NCBI GenBank assembly: GCA_910579145.1
Contig: CAJTTQ010000008.1
Location: forward strand, 14,524-27,488
Length of the DNA stretch: 12,965 bases
Reading direction: 5' to 3'
Source: an uncultured Eubacterium sp.
GTDB lineage: Bacteria > Bacillota > Clostridia > Lachnospirales > Lachnospiraceae
Shown here: positions 7,394 to 12,965 of the stretch, one piece after another
Layout of the letters: each line of letters begins with the position of its first letter
Position numbering within the stretch: the first letter of the stretch is position 1
Translations under genes and position numbers: made by a program
The notes under the pieces: generated by a model
Databases searched by the model: none
Told to the model about the DNA's origin: nothing
The model's input: only the letters and a program-made list of their open reading frames with translations

Positions 7394-7426
7394 AATATAA
7401 CACGGGTTCCTCTAACTATCCTCTAA
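7394..7426 (-). promoter_or_regulatory. Promoter and tandem regulator boxes of the binding-protein operon
   Basis: Read on the minus strand: TTAGAGG (7426-7420), 4 nt, TTAGAGG (7415-7409), 9 nt, then the -10 box TATATT (7399-7394). The heptamers repeat exactly every 11 bp, the usual pitch of OmpR/PhoB-family binding sites. They occupy the place of the -35 element, for which no good hexamer is seen, as expected of an activated promoter. Transcription would start near 7387, about 60 nt upstream of the ATG. The plus-strand promoter facing it has the same layout. Confidence 0.65.
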
Positions 7427-7448
7427 AAGGGAGAAAAAATTTTTAGAG
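7421..7448. repeat. 8-bp inverted repeat at the centre of the divergent promoter region
   Basis: CTCTAAAA (7421-7428) and TTTTAGAG (7441-7448) form a perfect 8-bp inverted repeat with a 12-nt purine-rich spacer. It is created by the first box of each of the two opposed tandem pairs, so it is best read as two operators back to back and not as a separate hairpin. Confidence 0.55.
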
Positions 7449-7475
7449 ATAATTTAAAGATTTTTATGTTATACT
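7443..7475 (+). promoter_or_regulatory. Promoter and tandem regulator boxes of the two-component operon
   Basis: TTAGAGA (7443-7449), 4 nt, TTAAAGA (7454-7460), 9 nt, then the -10 box TATACT (7470-7475). The boxes have an 11-bp period and the same 9-nt distance to the -10 as the opposing promoter. No good -35 hexamer is present. Transcription would begin about 7482, some 25 nt before the regulator's start. This suggests autoregulation by the encoded response regulator. Confidence 0.65.
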
Positions 7476-7506
7476 TTTTAATAGGAAACGAATGGAGGAT
7501 ATGATC

Positions 7507-8202
7507 ATGCGAATCTTACTGATCGAAGACGACCCGGGACTTTGCGATTCCCTCTCCTATCAGCTGCAGGAGGCCGGATATGTGGTCGATATATGCCAGG
7601 ACGGGGAAGACGCGTTTTATTATCTAGAACAAAAGATCTACGATCTGGTCTTACTGGACCGGATGTTGCCGCACACGGACGGGCTGACTATTTTAAAGAA
7701 CATGCGCGCCAGAAACGATTGCACTCCCGTCATTTTCCTGACGGCGCTCGGGGAATTGGAAGAAAAGGTGACGGGGTTGGAAGCCGGCGCCGATGATTAC
7801 CTCGTGAAACCGTTCGCGTTTGCGGAACTGGAGGCGCGGATCCACTGCCTGAGCCGGCGGCCCAGAAACTGGAAACAGGACGACCTGCTCCATCGCTACG
7901 GCGACCTGACCTACTCCGGCGCGGAAAATCTCCTGACCGCCCCGGGCGGCCACTGTACGCTCTCGAAAAAAGAGGGCGCGCTTTTGGAATTTCTCCTGCA
8001 AAACCACTCCCAGACGCTGCCGCGCCTGACGCTTCTCACGAAAGTATGGGGGCCGGACGCGGAAGTGGAAGAGGGAAACCTGGACAATTACATGTATTTT
8101 ATAAGACGCCGGCTGGAGGGGGTAAACTCCCGGGTAAAGATTAAAACCGTGCGCGGCGTCGGATACCAGCTGGAGGACCCCGATGTACAAAAAAATCCAT
8201 AA
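7507..8202 (+). CDS. OmpR/PhoB-family response regulator
   Basis: The protein has 231 residues. The receiver domain (about 1-115) has the acidic pair E7-D8-D9, the phosphoacceptor D51 in LVLLDRMLP, T79 in FLTA, and K101 in the VKPF motif, so all key residues are present. A winged-helix DNA-binding domain follows (about 130-225), ending with NYMYFIRRRLEG and VKIKTVRGVGYQLE. This is a transcription factor activated by phosphorylation, presumably by the kinase encoded next. The start chosen is ATG 7507, because GGAGG (7495-7499) lies 7 nt upstream. In-frame ATGs at 7492 and 7501 are possible but have worse spacing. The gene overlaps the kinase start by 20 nt. The tandem boxes at its own promoter and at the opposing transporter promoter are its likely targets. 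Confidence 0.95.
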   Translation: MRILLIEDDPGLCDSLSYQLQEAGYVVDICQDGEDAFYYLEQKIYDLVLLDRMLPHTDGLTILKNMRARNDCTPVIFLTALGELEEKVTGLEAGADDYLVKPFAFAELEARIHCLSRRPRNWKQDDLLHRYGDLTYSGAENLLTAPGGHCTLSKKEGALLEFLLQNHSQTLPRLTLLTKVWGPDAEVEEGNLDNYMYFIRRRLEGVNSRVKIKTVRGVGYQLEDPDVQKNP

Positions 8203-9616
8203 ACACCTGACATTTCTCTTTACGGGCATCGCGTCGCTTATTCTGGTCGTCATGTCCGTCATCTGCCTGTATATGTCAGAACAGGCGCTGGAAAAAAACA
8301 GCTTTTTGTCCTTTTCAGGGAAAATGAATACGCTCGTGTCTAATTTCGAACAGCAGACTACCATTTCGCAGGAATGGCTGGCGAAAGTGAGTGAAAATGG
8401 AACATACCAGATCGCCGTTTACGACAACGACGTGCCTCTTTCGTATACGTCCGCCACTCTATCGGAGGACACTCTGGCCCTGATGGCGGAGATCATGGAA
8501 AAGCAGGATGATACGATCCCCGGCGCCCCCTATGAAAATCCGTATTCCTCCCCGCATAGGGAATTTTCATACACGTCAAAGGGAGGGGCGGACTATTACG
8601 CCTGCCTTGTCCGCATACGGCGGAACGCCGGCGATCTTACCGCGGTCATTTTGTACTCCACGGAAGTCCTGTCCAGACAGCTGACGACGACCCGCATCCG
8701 TTTTCTCTGTATCAATGTAGTCGGCATTCTGCTCCTGTCCATCTTTTCATGGTATTACACGAAACGGCTGCTGCTGCCGATCCGGAAATCACAGGAACAG
8801 CAGGCGGCTTTTATCTCTGCGGCCTCCCACGAGCTGCAGACGCCGCTCGCCGTTATTTTGTCGTGCCTCTCCGCTATCCAGTGCAGCCAGAATACGGATC
8901 GCTCTGCAAAGGGACACTTTCCAACGGAGCACGCTTCGTCGGACATTTCTCCGACAAAAATTACCTCATTGGAAAATACGACGACGGAGAATTCCCTGTC
9001 GGAGAAACAAAGCCACTTCCTCCATACGATCGAGACCGAGAGCCGCCGGATGTCACGCCTGGTAACGGATCTTCTGACGCTGGCGCGCTCCGACCATCAC
9101 ACATGGTCTTTTCATATGAAAGAAGTGGATCTTGATACGATCTTGTTAAATTCGTTTGAGGCGTTCCAACCGATCGCCGCCGCGCACGATATGACGCTGC
9201 GCATTGATCTGCCGGAAGGACCTCTCCCCGCCTGCACCTGCGATCCTGACCGCATTTCGCAGGTACTCGGTATCTTACTTTCAAATGCAGTCAGTTACGG
9301 CTCGGCGGGCGGTTATGTGAAACTTTCGCTCCGCTTCCAAAACGGTATCTATGACTTTCAAGTTTCCGACAACGGAGCCGGTATCCCGGACAGCGAGAAA
9401 GAGCATATTTTCGACCGCTTTTACCGCATTGACTCCTCCCGCTCGGGAAAAGAACATTTCGGCCTCGGCCTCTGTATCGCAAAGGAGATCATGACCGCCC
9501 ACCGCGGGAGCATCCATGTCAGCGATACGCCAGACGGCGGCGCGACCTTTACGGTCCGGCTGCACGGGTCAGTCAGTCCAGTTCCACCTTTGTTTTCCCC
9601 AAATACACGGCCTTGA
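8183..9616 (+). CDS. Membrane sensor histidine kinase with an inserted loop in its dimerisation domain
   Basis: The protein has 477 residues. The first membrane segment is about 9-31, followed by an extracytoplasmic sensor domain (about 32-170) and a second segment (about 173-191). Only about 24 residues separate the membrane from the H-box, so no HAMP domain fits. The phosphorylated His is H216 in SHELQTPLAV. The two DHp helices (about 206-234 and 272-304) are joined by a Ser/Thr/Asn-rich insert of roughly 37 residues (235-271), where a short turn is usual. The ATP-binding domain is complete: N-box LSNAV (N368), G1 DNGAG (396-400), F-box IFDRFYR, G2 FGLGL (426-430). GGAGG precedes the ATG at 8183, inside the regulator gene. 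The last 14 residues (SPVPPLFSPNTRP type) are an unusual proline-rich tail encoded by DNA shared with the convergent anti-sigma gene. Confidence 0.95.
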   Translation: MYKKIHKHLTFLFTGIASLILVVMSVICLYMSEQALEKNSFLSFSGKMNTLVSNFEQQTTISQEWLAKVSENGTYQIAVYDNDVPLSYTSATLSEDTLALMAEIMEKQDDTIPGAPYENPYSSPHREFSYTSKGGADYYACLVRIRRNAGDLTAVILYSTEVLSRQLTTTRIRFLCINVVGILLLSIFSWYYTKRLLLPIRKSQEQQAAFISAASHELQTPLAVILSCLSAIQCSQNTDRSAKGHFPTEHASSDISPTKITSLENTTTENSLSEKQSHFLHTIETESRRMSRLVTDLLTLARSDHHTWSFHMKEVDLDTILLNSFEAFQPIAAAHDMTLRIDLPEGPLPACTCDPDRISQVLGILLSNAVSYGSAGGYVKLSLRFQNGIYDFQVSDNGAGIPDSEKEHIFDRFYRIDSSRSGKEHFGLGLCIAKEIMTAHRGSIHVSDTPDGGATFTVRLHGSVSPVPPLFSPNTRP

Positions 9617-10730
9617 CATGGTCTACGTCGATGAGTTTGGGGAATCCCATAATGTGTTCCATCCGAAGTCCTGCTTTACTGTTGACAAAGACGCCGTCCG
9701 CATAATAACTCAAATGGGATTCTCCTTTGGAATCTGACATGATATAATCATCTAATTCCTCTTCTGTCTCAAATCCCATTTTACTGCCGTCGTCCATCTC
9801 TACATAAACCTGCTGCCAAACGTCTTTTTCCTCATAGGCGTCCGTCGAAAGAAGTGCCTTTTCTTCCGTCACATATTTAATGTAGTACGGCGTGACGATC
9901 ACCTCTTTCAGTTTTCCTACCGATTCGTATTTTCCCTTTTTGCCACACTTAGGGAACGAAAGCGCGATGTTTGTTTTCTTATTTCTCGTTTTTGCCTGTT
10001 CGTAATCCAGTACGAATGACAGTTTTGTCTTTCCTTTGGCTACAGCCGTTCCCTCTCCCTCCCCCTCTGGCAGTTCCTTTAAATTTCCGAGGTCGAGTGT
10101 ATACCGTTCTCCCAGACGGTTATCACAGCGGTCGTTCGCCATCCTCTGATGCACGCACACCAGCGCCATACGAAGTTCGGATGTTCCCTCGTTTTCTGTC
10201 ACCACAAATTGGCCAGAATTGCCCCAGGACTGGATGCCCTCTGTGTCCCATCGATCTTCCTCGCTATTCAGTGAACAGTCTTCAAACGTGAACTTCGCGC
10301 CCTTTCTAAACGTATGGCCATCTGTTCTCTTGACATGGAGCATGACATACGTCACTTCCGCCGTTCCCGATATGCCCTCCACTTCTATTTCCAGATGATC
10401 GTACCCCTCGTTCTGCACCGCTACTTCCGGCTTCGTCGAAGACTGTTTTACGAGTCCGGCATTTTTGTTAAATACCTGCTGCAACAGCGAAAAATCAAAA
10501 CCGGCCGCAGCTGCGGCTGTCGTCCCGATCAGCAGTACTGCTGCCACCAGCGACGCCGCTTTCAGATACCGTCTTCTCTGGTGCTGGCAGCCCTTTTTCC
10601 CTCCTGCGTCCTGTAACGTCTCGTGTTTGGCCCCGATCCACCCGTACGCCTCCTTCATCTTCGCCTCGACATCAGCCGGTATCTCCCATTCCCCTTTAAA
10701 TACATTCCTGATTTCCTGGTCTTTCATCAT
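9573..10730 (-). CDS. Membrane anti-sigma factor-like protein (DUF4179-like)
   Basis: The protein has 385 residues. A short N-terminal, presumably cytoplasmic part (1-54) is followed by RRRYLKAASLVAAVLLIGTT at about 52-71, the start of a single transmembrane helix (to about 77). An extracytoplasmic part of some 305 residues is rich in beta strands. This layout, and its position directly after an ECF sigma gene with a 35-nt overlap, fit the DUF4179-type anti-sigma/regulatory proteins of Clostridia. The N-terminal part would hold the sigma factor at the membrane until a signal arrives. Two adjacent ATGs (10730 and 10727) follow GGAAGGTGG; either could serve. The domain name is assigned from topology and context and not from a clear motif. 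Its 3' end overlaps the kinase gene tail-to-tail by 44 bp. Confidence 0.8.
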   Translation of the reverse strand: MMKDQEIRNVFKGEWEIPADVEAKMKEAYGWIGAKHETLQDAGGKKGCQHQRRRYLKAASLVAAVLLIGTTAAAAAGFDFSLLQQVFNKNAGLVKQSSTKPEVAVQNEGYDHLEIEVEGISGTAEVTYVMLHVKRTDGHTFRKGAKFTFEDCSLNSEEDRWDTEGIQSWGNSGQFVVTENEGTSELRMALVCVHQRMANDRCDNRLGERYTLDLGNLKELPEGEGEGTAVAKGKTKLSFVLDYEQAKTRNKKTNIALSFPKCGKKGKYESVGKLKEVIVTPYYIKYVTEEKALLSTDAYEEKDVWQQVYVEMDDGSKMGFETEEELDDYIMSDSKGESHLSYYADGVFVNSKAGLRMEHIMGFPKLIDVDHVKAVYLGKTKVELD

Positions 10731-11331
10731 AATCCACCTTCCCTTCTGTCTGGTTTAACTCATAGATCTCCTTCATGCGCTCCCGCCCCCTGCTCAGCCG
10801 CGTCAGTACCGTCCCGAGTTTGACATCTAATATTTCAGCGATCTCCCTCGCGCGAAATCCCTCGACGTAGTGCAGGATCAATACATCCCTGTATTTTGCA
10901 TCAAGTTCCGCTAGCATCTCCCGGCATATGATCCGCTCCAGTACCTGATCCCTGACTTCCCGGTCCGGCACCGTTTCCAGCGTGATTTCCCGCGCCCGCT
11001 GGTTGAGGTAATCTTTGCACCGGTTTATGAGGATGCGGATCAGCCATGTTTTAAAATACGGCGGATGCCTCAGATCTCCAAGTTTCTCATATGCGGTCAG
11101 TATCGTATCCTGTATCGCGTCCGCGACATCCTCTGAGGACGCCAGATAGCAGAAAGCAATTTTATACATCTGCTGCCGGTACTGCTCCACTAACTGCACG
11201 AACGCATCGGCATCGCCTTCCTGCGCCCTCACCACAAGTTTTTTCACATTGTGAATAGAGCAAAGTGCCGCAGGCGGCGCCTTGCGAGAATCTGCGTGAT
11301 GAGTTTTTTTCGAATCCGTAGGTTCATTCAC
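10696..11331 (-). CDS. ECF-type RNA polymerase sigma factor
   Basis: The protein has 211 residues from the preferred start. Region 2 runs from about AFVQLVEQYRQQMYKIAFCY through EDVADAIQDTILTAYEKLGD to PYFKTWLIRILINRCKDYL; the DAIQDTIL and F+TWL+RI patterns are diagnostic. Region 4 is LDAKYRDVLILHYVEGFRAR, then EIAEILDVKLGTVLTRLSRG, a helix-turn-helix for the -35 element. Region 3 is absent, as in all ECF sigmas. I choose GTG 11331 because AGGGGGTGA lies 5 nt upstream. The longer frame from ATG 11355 has no ribosome site and adds only 8 residues. Its gene overlaps the anti-sigma gene by 35 nt, implying coupled synthesis. The N-terminal 30 or so residues are low-complexity and unlike typical ECF starts. 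Confidence 0.93.
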   Translation of the reverse strand: MNEPTDSKKTHHADSRKAPPAALCSIHNVKKLVVRAQEGDADAFVQLVEQYRQQMYKIAFCYLASSEDVADAIQDTILTAYEKLGDLRHPPYFKTWLIRILINRCKDYLNQRAREITLETVPDREVRDQVLERIICREMLAELDAKYRDVLILHYVEGFRAREIAEILDVKLGTVLTRLSRGRERMKEIYELNQTEGKVDYDERPGNQECI

Positions 11332-11398
11332 ATTTTCACCCCCTCGCTGAAACATCTCAGTATGATCAAACTCTGCTTGTTTTCTGATCTTTCATATA

Positions 11399-11428
11399 TT
11401 AGACAATTTTTGTTCCAAAAATATTTCA
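11399..11428 (-). promoter_or_regulatory. Possible ECF-type autoregulated promoter of the sigma gene
   Basis: On the minus strand TGAAAT (11428-11423) is followed after 17 nt by TGTCTAA (11405-11399). This resembles the TGAAAC / CGTC(TAA) pattern recognised by many Firmicutes ECF sigmas, and such factors often drive their own genes. It lies about 70 nt upstream of the preferred GTG start. Two mismatches to the pattern and a spacer one base longer than usual keep this tentative. Confidence 0.35.
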
Positions 11429-11489
11429 TGAGAGAAAAATTTTTTCCGCATATCTTATTTTTCAATCCTTTTTCACATATCATAGAACA

Positions 11490-11537
11490 TAAAAGGCACA
11501 CCTTATCCAACTGTTCTAAGATGAATAAGGTGTGCCT
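11490..11537 (-). terminator. Rho-independent terminator of the AT-rich minus-strand operon
   Basis: ATAAGGTGTGCCT-type arms (11537-11525 and 11506-11494) form a perfect 13-bp stem with an 18-nt loop. On the minus strand the stem is followed at once by TTTT (11494-11491) and AT-rich sequence. It lies about 27 nt after the stop of the Rpn-like fragment and before the ECF sigma promoter, so it would close the SecB-like operon. The loop also contains a 7-nt match to downstream sequence that could form a pseudoknot. Confidence 0.7.
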
Positions 11538-11563
11538 GGTAAAATATTATATTGCGCATACAA

Positions 11564-11806
11564 TTAGCTCTGCTCTGACATTCCCGCCGCTATTTCTTCT
11601 GTTTTTTCCACGGATATGCCAAGCCGATCCGCAATCTCTGTAACAGTAAAGTTCATTTCCAGCAGTAATTCAATTTTTCCCTCCAGGCGACCTTCCAATA
11701 CACCTTCACGATGACCTTCCAAACGCCCCTCTGTCCTTAACGCATCTGCTACTGCACACATTGTAACCGCACCTCCTGATCTGCTTATATGCTCCAAATA
11801 ATCCAT
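11564..11806 (-). pseudogene. C-terminal fragment of an Rpn-type nuclease / putative transposase
   Basis: This is an 80-residue frame. It contains the repeated Glu-Gly-Arg stretch (RTEGRLEGHREGVLEGRLEG) followed by a short helix-turn-helix-like end (FTVTEIADRLGISVEKTEEI). This tail is characteristic of the C-terminus of Rpn-family 'recombination-promoting nuclease/putative transposase' proteins of Clostridia. The large N-terminal PD-(D/E)XK nuclease domain (about 200 residues) is entirely missing: upstream sequence belongs to the SecB-like gene 25 nt away. No convincing ribosome site precedes the ATG at 11806. It is most likely a decayed remnant of mobile-type DNA, although a short translated protein cannot be excluded. 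Confidence 0.6.
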
Positions 11807-11830
11807 GCTCTTTATATAACACCGTTATCC

Positions 11831-12232
11831 TTAATCTTTTTCCATCTGAGTAAAATTAATAAACGGAATATTGTACGCATCATATGGAGAAGCCATAGTT
11901 ATTTGTGCAACAATAGGTCGTAAATACGCCAGCAATAACGATGGTGCATTTTGATGCAATAATTCATCAACAAACCCGTCTTCCAAACTGTCATCCCATC
12001 TAAAATGTGCTGCCTCAATAGCACATATATAAAATGGGGCAGTTTCCCCAATTTCACCACTCGCAAATATAAGTTCGACATGCGCTTCATTTGCACTCGG
12101 ATTTTTGTTGACATTTACTGACATATTTATATTTAATTCTATTTCCTCATCTTTTTTTACATCAAATCTATCATTTATCTCAAATTCAAGTTTTATCAAA
12201 GATGGATTTGTAAATTGAAATGCACTTTCCAT
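11831..12232 (-). CDS. SecB-like chaperone
   Basis: The protein has 133 residues and no signal peptide. The C-terminal part reads NAPSLLLAYLRPIVAQITM (about 95-113), then NIPFINFTQM (121-130). SecB export chaperones and their relatives carry the same pattern ('P.L.PY.R..I..L......PPLNLAPVNF'). The N-terminal half (FQFTNPSLIKLEFEINDRFD) fits the strand-rich start of the fold. True SecB with SecA/Sec function is a proteobacterial protein. Firmicutes relatives are mostly solitary copies, some linked to toxin-antitoxin genes (toxin-antitoxin-chaperone systems). The gene starts 15 nt after the stop of the preceding small gene, with AGGAG 12 nt upstream of the ATG, a rather long gap. It is AT-rich like its neighbours. 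A role as chaperone of the upstream protein is an inference from context. Confidence 0.75.
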   Translation of the reverse strand: MESAFQFTNPSLIKLEFEINDRFDVKKDEEIELNINMSVNVNKNPSANEAHVELIFASGEIGETAPFYICAIEAAHFRWDDSLEDGFVDELLHQNAPSLLLAYLRPIVAQITMASPYDAYNIPFINFTQMEKD

Positions 12233-12247
12233 ACGCTCTATTCTCTC

Positions 12248-12619
12248 CTATGCAGCCCAAACAAAATATTCATTTGCTGAGGATCTACTATATTGACTTA
12301 CAGTTCTCGTTACAACTCCAGTATTATATGAAACCATATTATCATTAATATAAACATTACTATCTGCACTAATCCTCAAGGTTGCCTTAATTTTTACTCT
12401 TGAAACTTCAACTTGTTTTTCAAGAAAAGATAAATCTAAATCTGCTATATCTGCCTGAAACCCATCTTCTTCTCTAGTAATCGTAATGTTCTTATTTATT
12501 TCATCTAAATAGCTGTTTCGCCGAATAACCTCCTCGGGAATTGGTCTATATAACGACATAGCAAAAGTTCTTGCATCCTGTCCTGATAATTTAATTGTTC
12601 CTATCATTTGATTTATCAT
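12248..12619 (-). CDS. Unrecognised small protein with an antitoxin-like F-x3-L-x2-P motif
   Basis: The protein has 123 residues from the preferred start (M14 of the longest frame, ATG 12619), chosen because GAGGTG (12632-12627) lies 7 nt upstream. An ATG at 12625 is too close to it. I do not recognise the family. Near the N-terminus, IKLSGQDARTFAMSLYRPIP (residues 9-28) contains F-x3-L-x2-P after an 'LS..D' turn. This resembles the toxin-neutralising tail of antitoxins paired with GNAT toxins (DUF1778/TacA type), but no ribbon-helix-helix DNA-binding domain precedes it. The remainder (about 45-123) looks strand-rich and ends in an aromatic, hydrophobic tail, NEYFVWAA. It lies between a GNAT gene (36 nt upstream) and the SecB-like gene (15 nt downstream), so it could be the client of both. 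This is an inference. Confidence 0.7.
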   Translation of the reverse strand: MINQMIGTIKLSGQDARTFAMSLYRPIPEEVIRRNSYLDEINKNITITREEDGFQADIADLDLSFLEKQVEVSRVKIKATLRISADSNVYINDNMVSYNTGVVTRTVSQYSRSSANEYFVWAA

Positions 12620-12654
12620 ATTCATACACCTCACATCTATCACATTTATCAGCT

Positions 12655-12965
12655 TCAAATCATATCATTAATATACTGCTCCAAGTCCTCTGTGAATCTA
12701 TGACAATCAAAATACATCCTTACTGTCATACCATCCTGTCCTGGAGTATTAGTTTCCATCTTTACAAATCCTTCTTCTTCATACCATTGTATAAGTTCAA
12801 TTCGCGCATCAATTGTAATCACTCTAACAGGCCAACGATTTGTTAATTCCTGAACATCTTTGATAATAGTTTTTAATGTACTTGTTCCGATTTTATGTTT
12901 TTGATACCTTTTATCAACAGCAATATACCTAATATGAACAGCTGATATTGTATCTGCTTTTACTT
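12655..12965 (-). CDS. GNAT-family acetyltransferase (partial, 5' end outside window)
   Basis: The frame enters from the right edge and stops at TGA 12657-12655, giving about 102 residues. The acetyl-CoA binding motif A is clear: VHIRYIAVDKRYQKHKIGT, i.e. beta4 'V' strand, then Q-x-x-x-I-G-T in place of the common Q/R-x-x-G-x-G/A. Motif B follows: ITIDARIELIQWYEEEGFVKM. These identify an acetyl-CoA-dependent N-acetyltransferase. The substrate is unknown; GNAT proteins acetylate antibiotics, metabolites, proteins or, in TacT-like toxins, aminoacyl-tRNA. Its position as the first gene in front of the motif-bearing small protein and the SecB-like gene is compatible with a toxin, but solitary metabolic GNATs are also common next to accessory genes. 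Confidence 0.85.
   Translation of the reverse strand, partial: VKADTISAVHIRYIAVDKRYQKHKIGTSTLKTIIKDVQELTNRWPVRVITIDARIELIQWYEEEGFVKMETNTPGQDGMTVRMYFDCHRFTEDLEQYINDMI

Noticed and set aside
7693..8364. Minus-strand frame of 223 codons across the response regulator
   Set aside because: Antisense shadow of two well-supported genes; no domain and no ribosome site noticed.

Overview
The window most resembles a chromosomal segment of a Gram-positive gut Clostridia, probably Lachnospiraceae. That placement is an inference from three things: a CUT1-type sugar ABC operon with no ATPase gene, a DUF4179-like anti-sigma partner for an ECF sigma factor, and an XRE regulator of a type I associate with Lachnospiraceae mobile elements. 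No marker gene is present. The centre (about 900-11,330) is moderately GC-rich. Both ends (1-360 and about 11,360-12,965) are clearly AT-rich and look like accessory DNA.

Left edge (1-880, all minus strand): the 5' part of an AT-rich hypothetical gene, then an XRE-family regulator broken by a small internal deletion, with a good sigma-A promoter still in place.

Export-type pair (887-2999, minus): a membrane-fusion (HlyD/MacA-like) protein overlapping a small membrane protein that resembles only the MacB periplasmic core domain. No ATPase or FtsX permease accompanies them. Upstream lies a 320-bp gap holding a 162-nt near-perfect palindrome (3149-3310) and a G-rich leader.

Sugar-uptake operon and its likely regulator (3321-9616): on the minus strand, a lipoprotein that fuses a propeller-like N-terminus to an extracellular solute-binding domain, followed by two MalF/MalG-type permeases. 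Divergently on the plus strand are an OmpR-family response regulator and a histidine kinase with an insertion in its dimerisation domain. The 179-bp gap between them carries two mirror-image promoters, each with two TTARAG-type boxes at an 11-bp period exactly 9 nt upstream of the -10. This implies that the response regulator controls both its own operon and the transporter.

ECF sigma and anti-sigma pair (9573-11331, minus): overlapping genes. The anti-sigma gene runs 44 bp tail-to-tail into the kinase gene.

Right edge (11,490-12,965, minus, AT-rich): a GNAT acetyltransferase (partial), a 123-residue protein with an antitoxin-like motif, a SecB-like chaperone, a fragment of an Rpn-type nuclease/transposase, and a terminator that could form a pseudoknot. 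The first three genes are tightly spaced and are the best candidate for an unusual system: a GNAT toxin-antitoxin-chaperone module. This is an inference from gene content and motifs only.
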